DNA from: an uncultured Mollicutes bacterium
Lineage (GTDB): Bacteria > Bacillota_I > Bacilli_A > Acholeplasmatales > Anaeroplasmataceae
Length of the DNA: 57,104 nt
Direction of reading: 5' to 3'
Assembly: GCA_947174785.1 (NCBI GenBank)
Contig: CAMWKG010000009.1
Span: forward strand, 1 to 57,104
Position numbers and translations under genes: made by a program. Of the stretch, positions 41,011 to 48,588 are shown piece after piece. Each line of letters begins with the position of its first letter. Position 1 is the first letter of the stretch. The notes beneath the pieces are model-generated. The model had not been told where the DNA came from and made no database searches. It saw only the letters and a list, made by a program, of their open reading frames with translations.

Positions 41011-41517
41011 ATGTGGATTACCTTACTTGTTTTAGGAGGCTTGCTCATCCTAGATCAGCTAACTAAATATTTATCTGAAATCTTGATTACACAAGGAAGT
41101 GAGGTTACACTCATCCCCCATGTACTTGATGCTACCTTAACCTATAATACGGGTGCTGCATGGTCTTTCCTTTCAGATCAAACTTGGATTTTAGTTGTTG
41201 TGAGTCTTATCGCTTCTGCAGTTTTAGTTTATTTTATTACTAAAAATAACTGGAAAAAGAAGAAGTGCTACTCTATCGCAATCACTTTGATGCTTGCAGG
41301 AACCTTTGGAAATTTTATTGACCGTTTCTTTTCTTGCATCGGATTAAGAGCTGGTGTAGTGGATATGATTATTTTTAAACCTTTAGATACAGTATGGACA
41401 TGGATGACCAAATCCAGCTTTCCAATATTTAATGTAGCTGATATGTGTTTGGTGATTGGTATTGTATTTTTAGCAGTTGATATTATCTTTTTCCAAGAAA
41501 AGAGAGCAAAATCATGA
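41011..41517 (+). CDS. lspA: Lipoprotein signal peptidase (signal peptidase II)
   Basis: A 168-residue aspartic protease with four membrane helices. The family motifs are present: NTGAAWSF, GNFIDRF with one catalytic Asp, and FNVADMCLV with the second. It removes signal peptides from diacylglyceryl-prolipoproteins; substrates in this window include the nucleotidase and the five tandem lipoproteins. GGAGGGG precedes the ATG. It overlaps the pseudouridine synthase gene by 4 nt, the usual lspA-rluD order of Bacillota. Confidence 0.96.
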   Translation: MWITLLVLGGLLILDQLTKYLSEILITQGSEVTLIPHVLDATLTYNTGAAWSFLSDQTWILVVVSLIASAVLVYFITKNNWKKKKCYSIAITLMLAGTFGNFIDRFFSCIGLRAGVVDMIIFKPLDTVWTWMTKSSFPIFNVADMCLVIGIVFLAVDIIFFQEKRAKS

Positions 41518-42410
41518 GTCAGTATATAGTAGATGAAGGCATGGTTAAGGTTAGATTAGATAAGGCTTTAACCCAAATCATAGAAGGAAAGTCTAGAAGC
41601 TATACACTAAGATGTATAGAGGAAGGCAAGATTTTAGTTAATGGAAAAGAAGAAAAGCCTTCCTATTCCTTAAAAAAAGGTGATGTAATTTCTTATGATC
41701 CTTTAGAAGAACAGACTCTAAAAATGGATGGGAAGGATTTAAACCTAGAGATTGTTTATGAGGATATGGATGTTGCAGTAGTCAACAAGCCTAAAGGAAT
41801 GGTTGTTCATCCAGGAGCAGGGAATACAGAAGACACACTCGTTCATGGACTACTATATGAGTTGGATGATCTTGCAACAATCAATGGTGTAGTTCGTCCT
41901 GGGATTGTGCATAGAATAGATAAGGATACTACAGGTCTTTTGATGGTTGCTAAGAATGATATGGCAGCCTTATCCCTTGCAGAACAATTGAAAAATCATA
42001 GCTGCAAAAGAAGATATCAGGCATTAGTATATGGGACATTTGCTGAGACAAAAGGAAAAATCAATGCCCCTATCGCAAGAGACCCAGAGGATAGAAAAAA
42101 AATGGCAGTATCTAAAACAGGAAAGCATGCCATTACACACTTTACTGTATTAAAAAGGTTTAAGGAGTTTACTCTAATCGAGTGTGAATTAGAAACTGGT
42201 CGAACCCATCAAATTCGTGTTCATTTAAGCTATATTGGTCATCCCATTGTTGGGGATAAAGTCTATGGAAGAAGAAAGGTAATCGGTGACCAAGGACAAT
42301 TTCTTCATGCAAAGCTCATTGGCTTTAAACATCCAAGAACAAATGAATGGATGGAATTTGATTCTGAACTTCCACAATACTTTAAAGATTATTTAAAAAC
42401 ATTAGAATAA
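41514..42410 (+). CDS. RluA-family 23S rRNA pseudouridine synthase (RluD/YlyB-like)
   Basis: The 298-residue enzyme has an N-terminal S4 RNA-binding domain (about 12-75, VRLDKALTQI) and a catalytic domain with the Asp motif PGIVHRIDKDTTGLL and GRTHQIRVHLSYIGHPIVGD. It isomerises uridines in 23S rRNA; which site cannot be decided by sequence here. It is translationally coupled to lspA (ATGA). A terminator follows. Confidence 0.93.
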   Translation: MSQYIVDEGMVKVRLDKALTQIIEGKSRSYTLRCIEEGKILVNGKEEKPSYSLKKGDVISYDPLEEQTLKMDGKDLNLEIVYEDMDVAVVNKPKGMVVHPGAGNTEDTLVHGLLYELDDLATINGVVRPGIVHRIDKDTTGLLMVAKNDMAALSLAEQLKNHSCKRRYQALVYGTFAETKGKINAPIARDPEDRKKMAVSKTGKHAITHFTVLKRFKEFTLIECELETGRTHQIRVHLSYIGHPIVGDKVYGRRKVIGDQGQFLHAKLIGFKHPRTNEWMEFDSELPQYFKDYLKTLE

Positions 42411-42424
42411 GACATAAACACATG

Positions 42425-42446
42425 GCGATTTTATAAATCGCTTTTT
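42425..42446 (+). terminator. Intrinsic terminator of the hisS-to-RluA-family gene run
   Basis: GCGATT (42425-42430) pairs with AATCGC (42436-42441) across a TTATA loop, followed by five T. Confidence 0.75.
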
Positions 42447-42484
42447 CTTTTGAAATACTATAATTATTCTAGTAAGAAAATGTA

Positions 42485-42513
42485 TTGAATTGTAAAAAAA
42501 TATTTGTTATAAT
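42485..42513 (+). promoter_or_regulatory. Promoter of the subtilase-lipoprotein cluster
   Basis: TTGAAT (42485-42490), a 17-bp spacer and TATAAT (42508-42513). GAGGAG at 42541-42546 serves the start codon. Confidence 0.8.
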
Positions 42514-42551
42514 CATATTAAGAAAAATAAACTTTATAATGAGGAGATAAT

Positions 42552-43982
42552 ATGATGTTAAAAAATACGTTTAAGCCATTATCTATTTTATTCCTTATAA
42601 CCATAGTATTTATGGTTCTTTTTAATTTTAGTCTAAATGCTCAAGCTTCAAGTGAGGAAAAAGAAGAGGACTATGAGCCTAATACTGTTCTTGTTACTTT
42701 AACAAATGAACAAAGTTTAAAATTTGAAACTTATACAATAGAAAACTTTTCAGAGATTGATTGTATGGATATCAAGGATTTATCTGAAGGCAGTACTGCA
42801 AGAATGAAACAACAAATAAATGAAAGTAAGACTATGACTTCTGATTATTTGCGAATAAATCCTGATAATTATCATCATCAATACAAATTAACATTTCCCG
42901 AATATTTAAATGTTGATGAAGTAATCCAAATATTAGTAGAGCGTGAGGATATCCTTTCTGCAAGTCCTAATTATTATATGGTTATGGAAGAAAATGAATC
43001 CGTTGTAGAAACCAATCAAGCACTATCTCTTTATAGTAATATTGGAGTAGATATGTGGGTTAATGACTATTTAGCAGATACACAATGGGGATTAGATCAT
43101 ATCAATATATGTGATGCATGGGATATAGCTATTGGCTCATATGATATAAAAGTTGGAGTTATCGATAGTGGAATTTTTAGACATGAAGATTTAGATAGCA
43201 GAATAAGTAAAACCTTAAATAAAAAATTTTCAAAAGATGATCCTTGCTATGATAAGGCACATCATGGAACATCTGTTGCGGGTATTATTGGTGCCGAATG
43301 TAATAATGAAATAGGTATAGCTGGAGTATGTCATGCAGTTACTTTAGTTTCTTTAAAGGTTTTGGATCAAGATGGAGATGGCTGGGGATGGGAAAGAATA
43401 ATATTAGCAATTGATTATGCAATTGAGAAGAATATTCCCATTTTGAATATGAGTCAAGGTTTAACGAAACTGACTACAAGACAAATCGATGATTATGAAA
43501 AAAAGATAAAAGAGTATCCAGGATTAGTTGTTTGTGCTGCTGGGAAAAAAGGGTGGGAAATGGATTTAGATGGTAATGCAGTTTATCCTGCATGCTTTAA
43601 CCTAGATAATCTTATAACTGTAGGAGCTTGTAATGCGTTTGATGAACGTATTACAAACTCTGATTATAGTAAACAATTTGTAGATATATTCGCACCTGGT
43701 GAAAATATAATGAGTACATACGATACGACATCTAATTCTAATACAACAAAATATTTAAGTCGTCAAGGAACATCATTTGCTGCACCATTTGTTACGGGTG
43801 TTGCAGCATTATTACTTTCCTATAATTCAAGTTTTACTGCAAAAGATTTAAAGGATATTATTTGTGCTCCAAATTTAGATACATATGGAAATAAGGTTTC
43901 ATCACCAGTAAAGGATTTATGTGTTAGTGGAAAGGTATTAGATGCGGGAGCAGCATTAGCTCTAGCAAAGGAGTGGAGATAG
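42552..43982 (+). CDS. Secreted subtilisin-family (S8) protease with Lys at the oxyanion-hole position
   Basis: The 476-residue protein has a signal peptide (about 1-32, ending NAQASS), a propeptide-like region (about 40-145) and an S8 domain. The triad is visible: Asp205 in VGVIDSGI, His238 in AHHGTSVAGI and Ser408 in GTSFAAPFVTG. The segment that in subtilisin reads AAGN, with the oxyanion-hole Asn, reads AAGK here (Lys342). The rest of the fold looks intact. No cell-wall anchor is seen, so it is probably released or loosely bound. Start is ATG 42552 or the adjacent ATG 42555. Its stop codon lies in the leader of the first lipoprotein gene. Confidence 0.92.
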   Translation: MMLKNTFKPLSILFLITIVFMVLFNFSLNAQASSEEKEEDYEPNTVLVTLTNEQSLKFETYTIENFSEIDCMDIKDLSEGSTARMKQQINESKTMTSDYLRINPDNYHHQYKLTFPEYLNVDEVIQILVEREDILSASPNYYMVMEENESVVETNQALSLYSNIGVDMWVNDYLADTQWGLDHINICDAWDIAIGSYDIKVGVIDSGIFRHEDLDSRISKTLNKKFSKDDPCYDKAHHGTSVAGIIGAECNNEIGIAGVCHAVTLVSLKVLDQDGDGWGWERIILAIDYAIEKNIPILNMSQGLTKLTTRQIDDYEKKIKEYPGLVVCAAGKKGWEMDLDGNAVYPACFNLDNLITVGACNAFDERITNSDYSKQFVDIFAPGENIMSTYDTTSNSNTTKYLSRQGTSFAAPFVTGVAALLLSYNSSFTAKDLKDIICAPNLDTYGNKVSSPVKDLCVSGKVLDAGAALALAKEWR

Positions 43983-43986
43983 TAAA

Positions 43987-44457
43987 ATGAAAAAGATAAT
44001 TAGTTTTATATGTATTATATTATGTTCTCTTGCATTGTTTTCTTGTAAGGATAAGGGCTTTGAGGAAGTAGAATTATCTGATAAAATGAAAGAACAGATT
44101 GCGCTAGATGATATTAAACTCTATGAAGAAGATGATGAATTTGAATTTGATTATGATATAATGCCTTACGCTTGTCAAGGAAAATATAAGAATATTTATT
44201 TTATACGTTTTCTACACATTAGATGGGGTGTGGACGTTATTGTGGAATTTGTAACAGAAAACTATCGCATAAAAATTTATGGAGAGACTCCGATACGTGC
44301 GTATTATAATCATAAATTTTATGAACTAGAAGAAATATATAATATGGGAAAAGTTCCAGAATCTGTATTGCTTGCCCTTAGCGAATATACAAAAGAACAT
44401 AGAGAATATTCTAATATGTGGGAATATTCTTATTTAGAAAAGAAATTAGTGTCTTAG
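43987..44457 (+). CDS. Tandem lipoprotein paralogue 1
   Basis: This 156-residue protein has a lipoprotein signal with lipobox LALFSC (Cys20), then the block KDKGFEEVELSDKMKEQIA shared by all five paralogues. The body is acidic in its first half. A C-terminal motif RAYYNHKFYELEEIYNMG and a helix KVPESVLLALSEYTKEH follow. It should be anchored to the outer face of the membrane. It begins 4 bp after the subtilase stop, so it is coexpressed with the protease. The family is unknown to me. Confidence 0.85.
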   Translation: MKKIISFICIILCSLALFSCKDKGFEEVELSDKMKEQIALDDIKLYEEDDEFEFDYDIMPYACQGKYKNIYFIRFLHIRWGVDVIVEFVTENYRIKIYGETPIRAYYNHKFYELEEIYNMGKVPESVLLALSEYTKEHREYSNMWEYSYLEKKLVS

Positions 44458-44520
44458 TTTAATTTAATAATTACTAAAATATTAAATTTGATGTTAGTAT
44501 AAAAGAATGGAGATAGTGTA

Positions 44521-44982
44521 ATGAAAAAGATAATAAGTTTTATAGGTATTATATTATGTTCTCTTGCATTGTTTTCTTGTAAGGATAAGGGCTTTGAGGA
44601 ACTAGAATTATCTGATAAAATAAAAGAACAGATTGCGATAGATTATATGAAGCAATATGAATATGATGAAGATGATCTTGAAGCGCTTCTCTTCGATTGT
44701 CAAGGGAAATATAAGAGTGTTTATTTTGTATCTTTTTTAAATGGCTTTTGGATTTGGGATGGTCCACTGGATGTTTTAACAGATAACTATCGCATAACGA
44801 TTTATGTTTCATTTCCGATACGTGCATATTATAATCATAAATTCTATGAACTAGAAGAAATATATAATAAGGGAAAAGTACCAGAATCAGTATTGCTTGC
44901 CCTTAGCGAATATACAAAAGAACATAGCGAATTTTCTAATATGTGGGAATATTCCTTATCAGAAAAGAAATTAGTGTCTTAA
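44521..44982 (+). CDS. Tandem lipoprotein paralogue 2
   Basis: A 153-residue lipoprotein that is the closest relative of copy 1: identical signal peptide except one residue, identical RAYYNHKFYELEEIYN and nearly identical C-terminal helix. The two differ mainly between residues 43 and 85 (here YEYDEDDLEALLFDC and FLNGFWIWDG). That variable middle is where specificity would be expected to lie if these proteins bind different partners. It has the common GGAGATAGT leader. Confidence 0.85.
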   Translation: MKKIISFIGIILCSLALFSCKDKGFEELELSDKIKEQIAIDYMKQYEYDEDDLEALLFDCQGKYKSVYFVSFLNGFWIWDGPLDVLTDNYRITIYVSFPIRAYYNHKFYELEEIYNKGKVPESVLLALSEYTKEHSEFSNMWEYSLSEKKLVS

Positions 44983-45040
44983 TTTAATAATTCCTAAAAT
45001 TATTTTTAAATTTATGGTCCAAAGGAATGGAGATAGTAAA

Positions 45041-45517
45041 ATGAAAAAGATAATTAGTTTTATATGTATTATATTATGTTCTCTTGCATTGTTTTCTTGT
45101 AAAGATAAGGGCTTTGAGGAAGTGGAATTATCTAATAAGATGAAAGAACAGATTGCATTAGATTATTTAGCTAAGGAGATAGAAAAGTATGGCCCTCTTG
45201 ATGATTATGGAGCGATAGAACTCGCTTGTCCAGGCAAATATAAGAATGTTTATTTTATATCACTTCTTAGCAATATAATTTTTGATATAACAACTGAATT
45301 TCGTACGGAGAATAGTTATGTAAGAATAGATTATGGTGGTGTTCCTATGGTTGGATATATAAATCATAGATTTTATGATTTAGAAGATTTATATAGAATA
45401 GGCAAAATTTCAGAGAAAGCTTTATTAGAATTAAATGACTATACTGATGAACATACAGCTTATAAAGATAATAAGAATTGGATATATTCTTATGATGAAA
45501 TGAAACTAGTTTCTTAG
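45041..45517 (+). CDS. Tandem lipoprotein paralogue 3
   Basis: A 158-residue lipoprotein with the shared signal and KDKGFEEVELSNKMKEQIALD block. The middle part differs strongly from copies 1 and 2 (LAKEIEKYGPLDDYGAIEL), and the C-terminal motif reads VGYINHRFYDLEDLYRIG. The start is ATG 45041, after GGAG in the conserved leader; an earlier in-frame ATG (45014) has no binding site. Soluble domain probably of the same fold. Confidence 0.85.
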   Translation: MKKIISFICIILCSLALFSCKDKGFEEVELSNKMKEQIALDYLAKEIEKYGPLDDYGAIELACPGKYKNVYFISLLSNIIFDITTEFRTENSYVRIDYGGVPMVGYINHRFYDLEDLYRIGKISEKALLELNDYTDEHTAYKDNKNWIYSYDEMKLVS

Positions 45518-45572
45518 TTTAATTACTAAAATATTAGATTAAATGCTATTATAAAGGAATGGAGATAGTAAA

Positions 45573-46049
45573 ATGAAGAAGATAATTAGTTTTATAGGGG
45601 TTATAATATGTTCTCTTGCATTGTTTTCTTGTAAGGATAAGGGCTTTGAAGAAGTAGAATTATCTGATAAGATGAAAGAACAAATTGCTCTAGATTATGA
45701 TAATCATTATTCTAAAGGAGATTCTGAGCATCGTTTAGGTAAAGGTTGGTTTTCTTCCTATGGCAAGTATAAAAATATTTATTTTATTTCCTGTTCAGGT
45801 GGTACTGAATTGTTTGATGTAATCCAAGAATTTGCTACTGAAAATAGCTATGTAAGAATTTATAGTTCCAATTGGATTTATGCTTATTACAATCACAATT
45901 TTTATGATATTAAGGTGCTATATAGACTTGGTATAGTTTCAGAAGAAGCTGTGCTAGATTTATGCGATTATGCAAATGAACACCCTCTTTTTGCTGATAC
46001 GGATTCATGGCAGTACTTATATCTAGAAAATAAAATTGTTTCAATTTAA
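45573..46049 (+). CDS. Tandem lipoprotein paralogue 4
   Basis: A 158-residue lipoprotein with the common signal peptide and KDKGFEEVELSDKMKEQIALD. The central region contains GKGWFSSYGKYKNIYFIS and DVIQEFATENSYVRIYSS, and the C-terminal motif reads YAYYNHNFYDIKVLYRLG. It is closer to copy 5 than to copies 1 and 2 in its body, so the array holds at least three subtypes. Confidence 0.85.
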   Translation: MKKIISFIGVIICSLALFSCKDKGFEEVELSDKMKEQIALDYDNHYSKGDSEHRLGKGWFSSYGKYKNIYFISCSGGTELFDVIQEFATENSYVRIYSSNWIYAYYNHNFYDIKVLYRLGIVSEEAVLDLCDYANEHPLFADTDSWQYLYLENKIVSI

Positions 46050-46090
46050 TATTTCTTAAGAATTGAAAGTTGAAATTGGAGGGGAAGAAT

Positions 46091-46561
46091 ATGACGAAAA
46101 AAATTTTATGTTTATTAGTCGTTATTTTATGCTCATTTTTAATGTTTTCTTGTAAAGATAAGGGCTTTGAAGAAGTAGAACTTTCTGACGAGATGAAGGA
46201 ACAAATTGCATTAGATTTTCATGATGAATATTATTATGCGGTTTTTGAAAAAGGAAGGTTTTCTTGTTATGGCAAGTATAAAAATATTTATTTTATTTGT
46301 TCTCTCACTGAAGGTATTTTAGCTCCTGACTATAAACCTGATGTCATTCAGGAATTTGATACTAAAAACAGCCATGTGAAAATTTATAGTAGTTATCTAG
46401 TTTTTGGTTATCTAGATCATTACTTTTATGATATTGAGGTGCTATATACCCTTGGCATAGTTTCAGAAAAAGCTTTACTAGAGTTCAGCGACTATACAAA
46501 AGATCACAAACCTTCTGTTGATTTAGATGTATGGGAATATTTGTATACAAACAAAAACTAA
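46091..46561 (+). CDS. Tandem lipoprotein paralogue 5 (diverged leader)
   Basis: The 156-residue last member has a different signal peptide (MTKKILCLLVVILCSFLMFSC) and a different upstream region, with GGAGGGG as its binding site, but keeps KDKGFEEVELSDEMKEQIALD. Its body matches copy 4 (FSCYGKYKNIYFIC, YDIEVLYTLGIVSE). The start is ATG 46091. A terminator follows, which ends the array. Confidence 0.85.
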   Translation: MTKKILCLLVVILCSFLMFSCKDKGFEEVELSDEMKEQIALDFHDEYYYAVFEKGRFSCYGKYKNIYFICSLTEGILAPDYKPDVIQEFDTKNSHVKIYSSYLVFGYLDHYFYDIEVLYTLGIVSEKALLEFSDYTKDHKPSVDLDVWEYLYTNKN

Positions 46562-46572
46562 TATTAGTAGAC

Positions 46573-46600
46573 AGCAATCTTAGGATTGCTTTTCTTTTTA
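46573..46600 (+). terminator. Intrinsic terminator of the lipoprotein array
   Basis: A perfect stem AGCAATC with GATTGCT, a TTAG loop and a T-rich tail. Confidence 0.85.
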
Positions 46601-46620
46601 GCAGAATGATAATAAGAGAA

Positions 46621-46648
46621 TTGACAAAAACTATAAACAAGGTATAAT
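46621..46648 (+). promoter_or_regulatory. Promoter of the nadE-nadD operon
   Basis: A perfect TTGACA (46621-46626), 16-bp spacer and TATAAT (46643-46648). ACTAT (46630-46634) and ATAGT (46651-46655) arms flank the -10 and form a possible, weak operator for the NrtR part of the second gene product. Confidence 0.75.
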
Positions 46649-46674
46649 TAATAGTAAAGATGGAGGAATTTCCT

Positions 46675-48588
46675 ATGTTGAAAAAATTTGGATATGTGCG
46701 TGTTGGCGCTGCAGTTAATAAATTGAAAATTGCAGATATTGCTTATAATGTTGAAGAAATGATAAGCATTTTAGATGAAGCTATTAAAAAGGGAATAGAA
46801 ATCATAACCTTTCCTGAGCTTAGTATCACAGGATATACAGCACAAGATTTGTTTTTAAATGATGATTTAATTCAGAAAACTTTAATTGGCTTAGAACAAT
46901 TAAAGGAGTACAGCAAGAAGCATTCTATTGTTTTCATTGTAGGTGCACCATTGAAAATTGGTAATGTTTTATATAATTGTGCAGTTAGCTTTTCAGATGG
47001 TAAAATTATTGGTGTTACACCAAAAACCTATATTCCTAACTATAATGAATTTTATGAGGCAAGATATTTTGCTTCTGCAGATCGCTTGAAGGTTACTCAA
47101 TTTTCATTGTTAGGAGAAGAGGTTCCTGTTTCTAACCTATTGCTATATCATGCTAAAAATTATGTTGAGATTTGTTATGCTGTTGATATTTGTGAGGATT
47201 TATGGGCTTCAACATCTCCTAGTAATATGACTTGTATGGCAGGTGCCACTATTATTTTTAACTTATCTAGTAGTAATGAGCTTGTAGGAAAATGTAATTA
47301 TCGGAAAAGCTTAATCAAATCTCAGGCATCTAAGACAATATCTGCCTATGTATATGCATCTTCAGGTATTTCTGAATCTACTACCGATTTAGTTTTCTCA
47401 GGTCATGCAATGATTGCTGAGCCTAATGGAGAAACAAAAGAAAACGATAGATTTTCATTTGAATCTAATATTATTTATCAGGATGTTGATGTTTTTAGAA
47501 TTGCTCATGACAGATTAACGCGACCAACTGCAGAAGGAATTTTTAAAGAAGGCAATTTTATTCATACTTCCTTTTGTCTTGCAGCAAAAGAAAATTCCTT
47601 ATCTAAGGTATATTCCAAAACCCCATTTATAACTCAAGATAAGGATGCCTTAGAAGAAATATTGAATCTTCAAACCTATGGACTAGCAAAGAGAGTGAAG
47701 CATTTAGGAAATGCTAAAATGGTCATTGGTATTAGTGGTGGTGCAGATTCTACCTTGGCATTTTTAGTATGCCTACGAGTTGCTAAGGTATTGCATATGG
47801 AGACAAAGGAAGTTATTGCAATTACTATGCCAGGCTTTGGAACAAGCAGTAGAACCTATGAAAATGCAGTAAAGCTCATTAAAACTGCTCAAGCAACCTT
47901 CAAAGAAATATCTATCAAGGATGCTTGTATCCAGCACTACAAAGATATCGAGCATGATCCTAATGTACTAGATGTAACCTATGAAAATGCCCAAGCAAGA
48001 GAGCGTACTCAAATCTTATTTGATTATGCGAATAAGGTAGGAGGCATAGTAATAGGAACAGGTGATTTATCTGAGATTGCCTTAGGTTGGGATACCTATA
48101 ATGGAGACCATATGTCTAGCTATGCAGTGAATGTTTCTATACCAAAGACACTGGTTACAACCTTAATCGCCAAGATTAGAGATGATCAAGAAGAAGGAGT
48201 ATTTAAGGATACTTTATCTGATATATTAGATACTCCAATTTCCCCAGAACTATTACCACCAGATGCGACTGGAAAAATTGCACAAAAAAGTGAGGCTAGC
48301 GTAGGTCCATATATTATACAGGATTTCTTTTTATATCACTTTATGCGTTATGGGGCAAGCGTAAAGAAGTTGTATTTTCTAGCTTGCCAAACCTTTACAT
48401 ATCCTCATGAAGAAATTAAAAAATATTTAACTACCTTTATCAAACGTTTCTTTACTCAACAATTTAAAAGAAACTGTATGCCCGATGGAGTTAAGGTAGG
48501 AACGATTAGTCTATCTCCAAGAGGAGATCTAAGAATGAGTTCTGATACCTCATATAATCTATATTTAAAGGAATTAGAAAGCTTATGA
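46675..48588 (+). CDS. nadE: Glutamine-dependent NAD synthetase
   Basis: The 637-residue enzyme has an N-terminal nitrilase-type glutaminase domain with triad Glu48 (FPELSITGY), Lys117 (TPKTYIPNYNEF) and Cys173 (AVDICEDLW), and a C-terminal NAD synthase domain with the ATP loop GISGGADSTLAF and TGDLSEIALGWDTYNGDHMSSY. It amidates nicotinate adenine dinucleotide to NAD using glutamine ammonia. The start is ATG 46675, 7 bp after GGAGGA. It overlaps nadD by 4 nt. Confidence 0.97.
   Translation: MLKKFGYVRVGAAVNKLKIADIAYNVEEMISILDEAIKKGIEIITFPELSITGYTAQDLFLNDDLIQKTLIGLEQLKEYSKKHSIVFIVGAPLKIGNVLYNCAVSFSDGKIIGVTPKTYIPNYNEFYEARYFASADRLKVTQFSLLGEEVPVSNLLLYHAKNYVEICYAVDICEDLWASTSPSNMTCMAGATIIFNLSSSNELVGKCNYRKSLIKSQASKTISAYVYASSGISESTTDLVFSGHAMIAEPNGETKENDRFSFESNIIYQDVDVFRIAHDRLTRPTAEGIFKEGNFIHTSFCLAAKENSLSKVYSKTPFITQDKDALEEILNLQTYGLAKRVKHLGNAKMVIGISGGADSTLAFLVCLRVAKVLHMETKEVIAITMPGFGTSSRTYENAVKLIKTAQATFKEISIKDACIQHYKDIEHDPNVLDVTYENAQARERTQILFDYANKVGGIVIGTGDLSEIALGWDTYNGDHMSSYAVNVSIPKTLVTTLIAKIRDDQEEGVFKDTLSDILDTPISPELLPPDATGKIAQKSEASVGPYIIQDFFLYHFMRYGASVKKLYFLACQTFTYPHEEIKKYLTTFIKRFFTQQFKRNCMPDGVKVGTISLSPRGDLRMSSDTSYNLYLKELESL

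Larger units (their letters stand above)
43971..46209 (+). repeat. Tandem gene array: five copies of a leader-plus-N-terminus unit
   Basis: Near-identical blocks of about 130 bases, beginning GA(G/A)TGGAGATAGT just before the start codon and running through the signal peptide to the QIA(L/I)D segment, occur at about 43971-44103, 44505-44637, 45025-45157 and 45557-45688. A fifth, diverged copy is at about 46143-46209 and shares only the lipobox region. Downstream sequences are less conserved, so the units arose by tandem duplication, with the 5' halves kept alike by selection or gene conversion. The first block overlaps the last codons of the subtilase gene. Confidence 0.85.

Noticed and set aside
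43971-46209. A CRISPR array or mobile element in the repeat-rich region
   Set aside because: The repeats are about 130 bp, coding, and spaced by unequal coding sequence; they are duplicated lipoprotein genes, and no transposase or terminal repeats are present.
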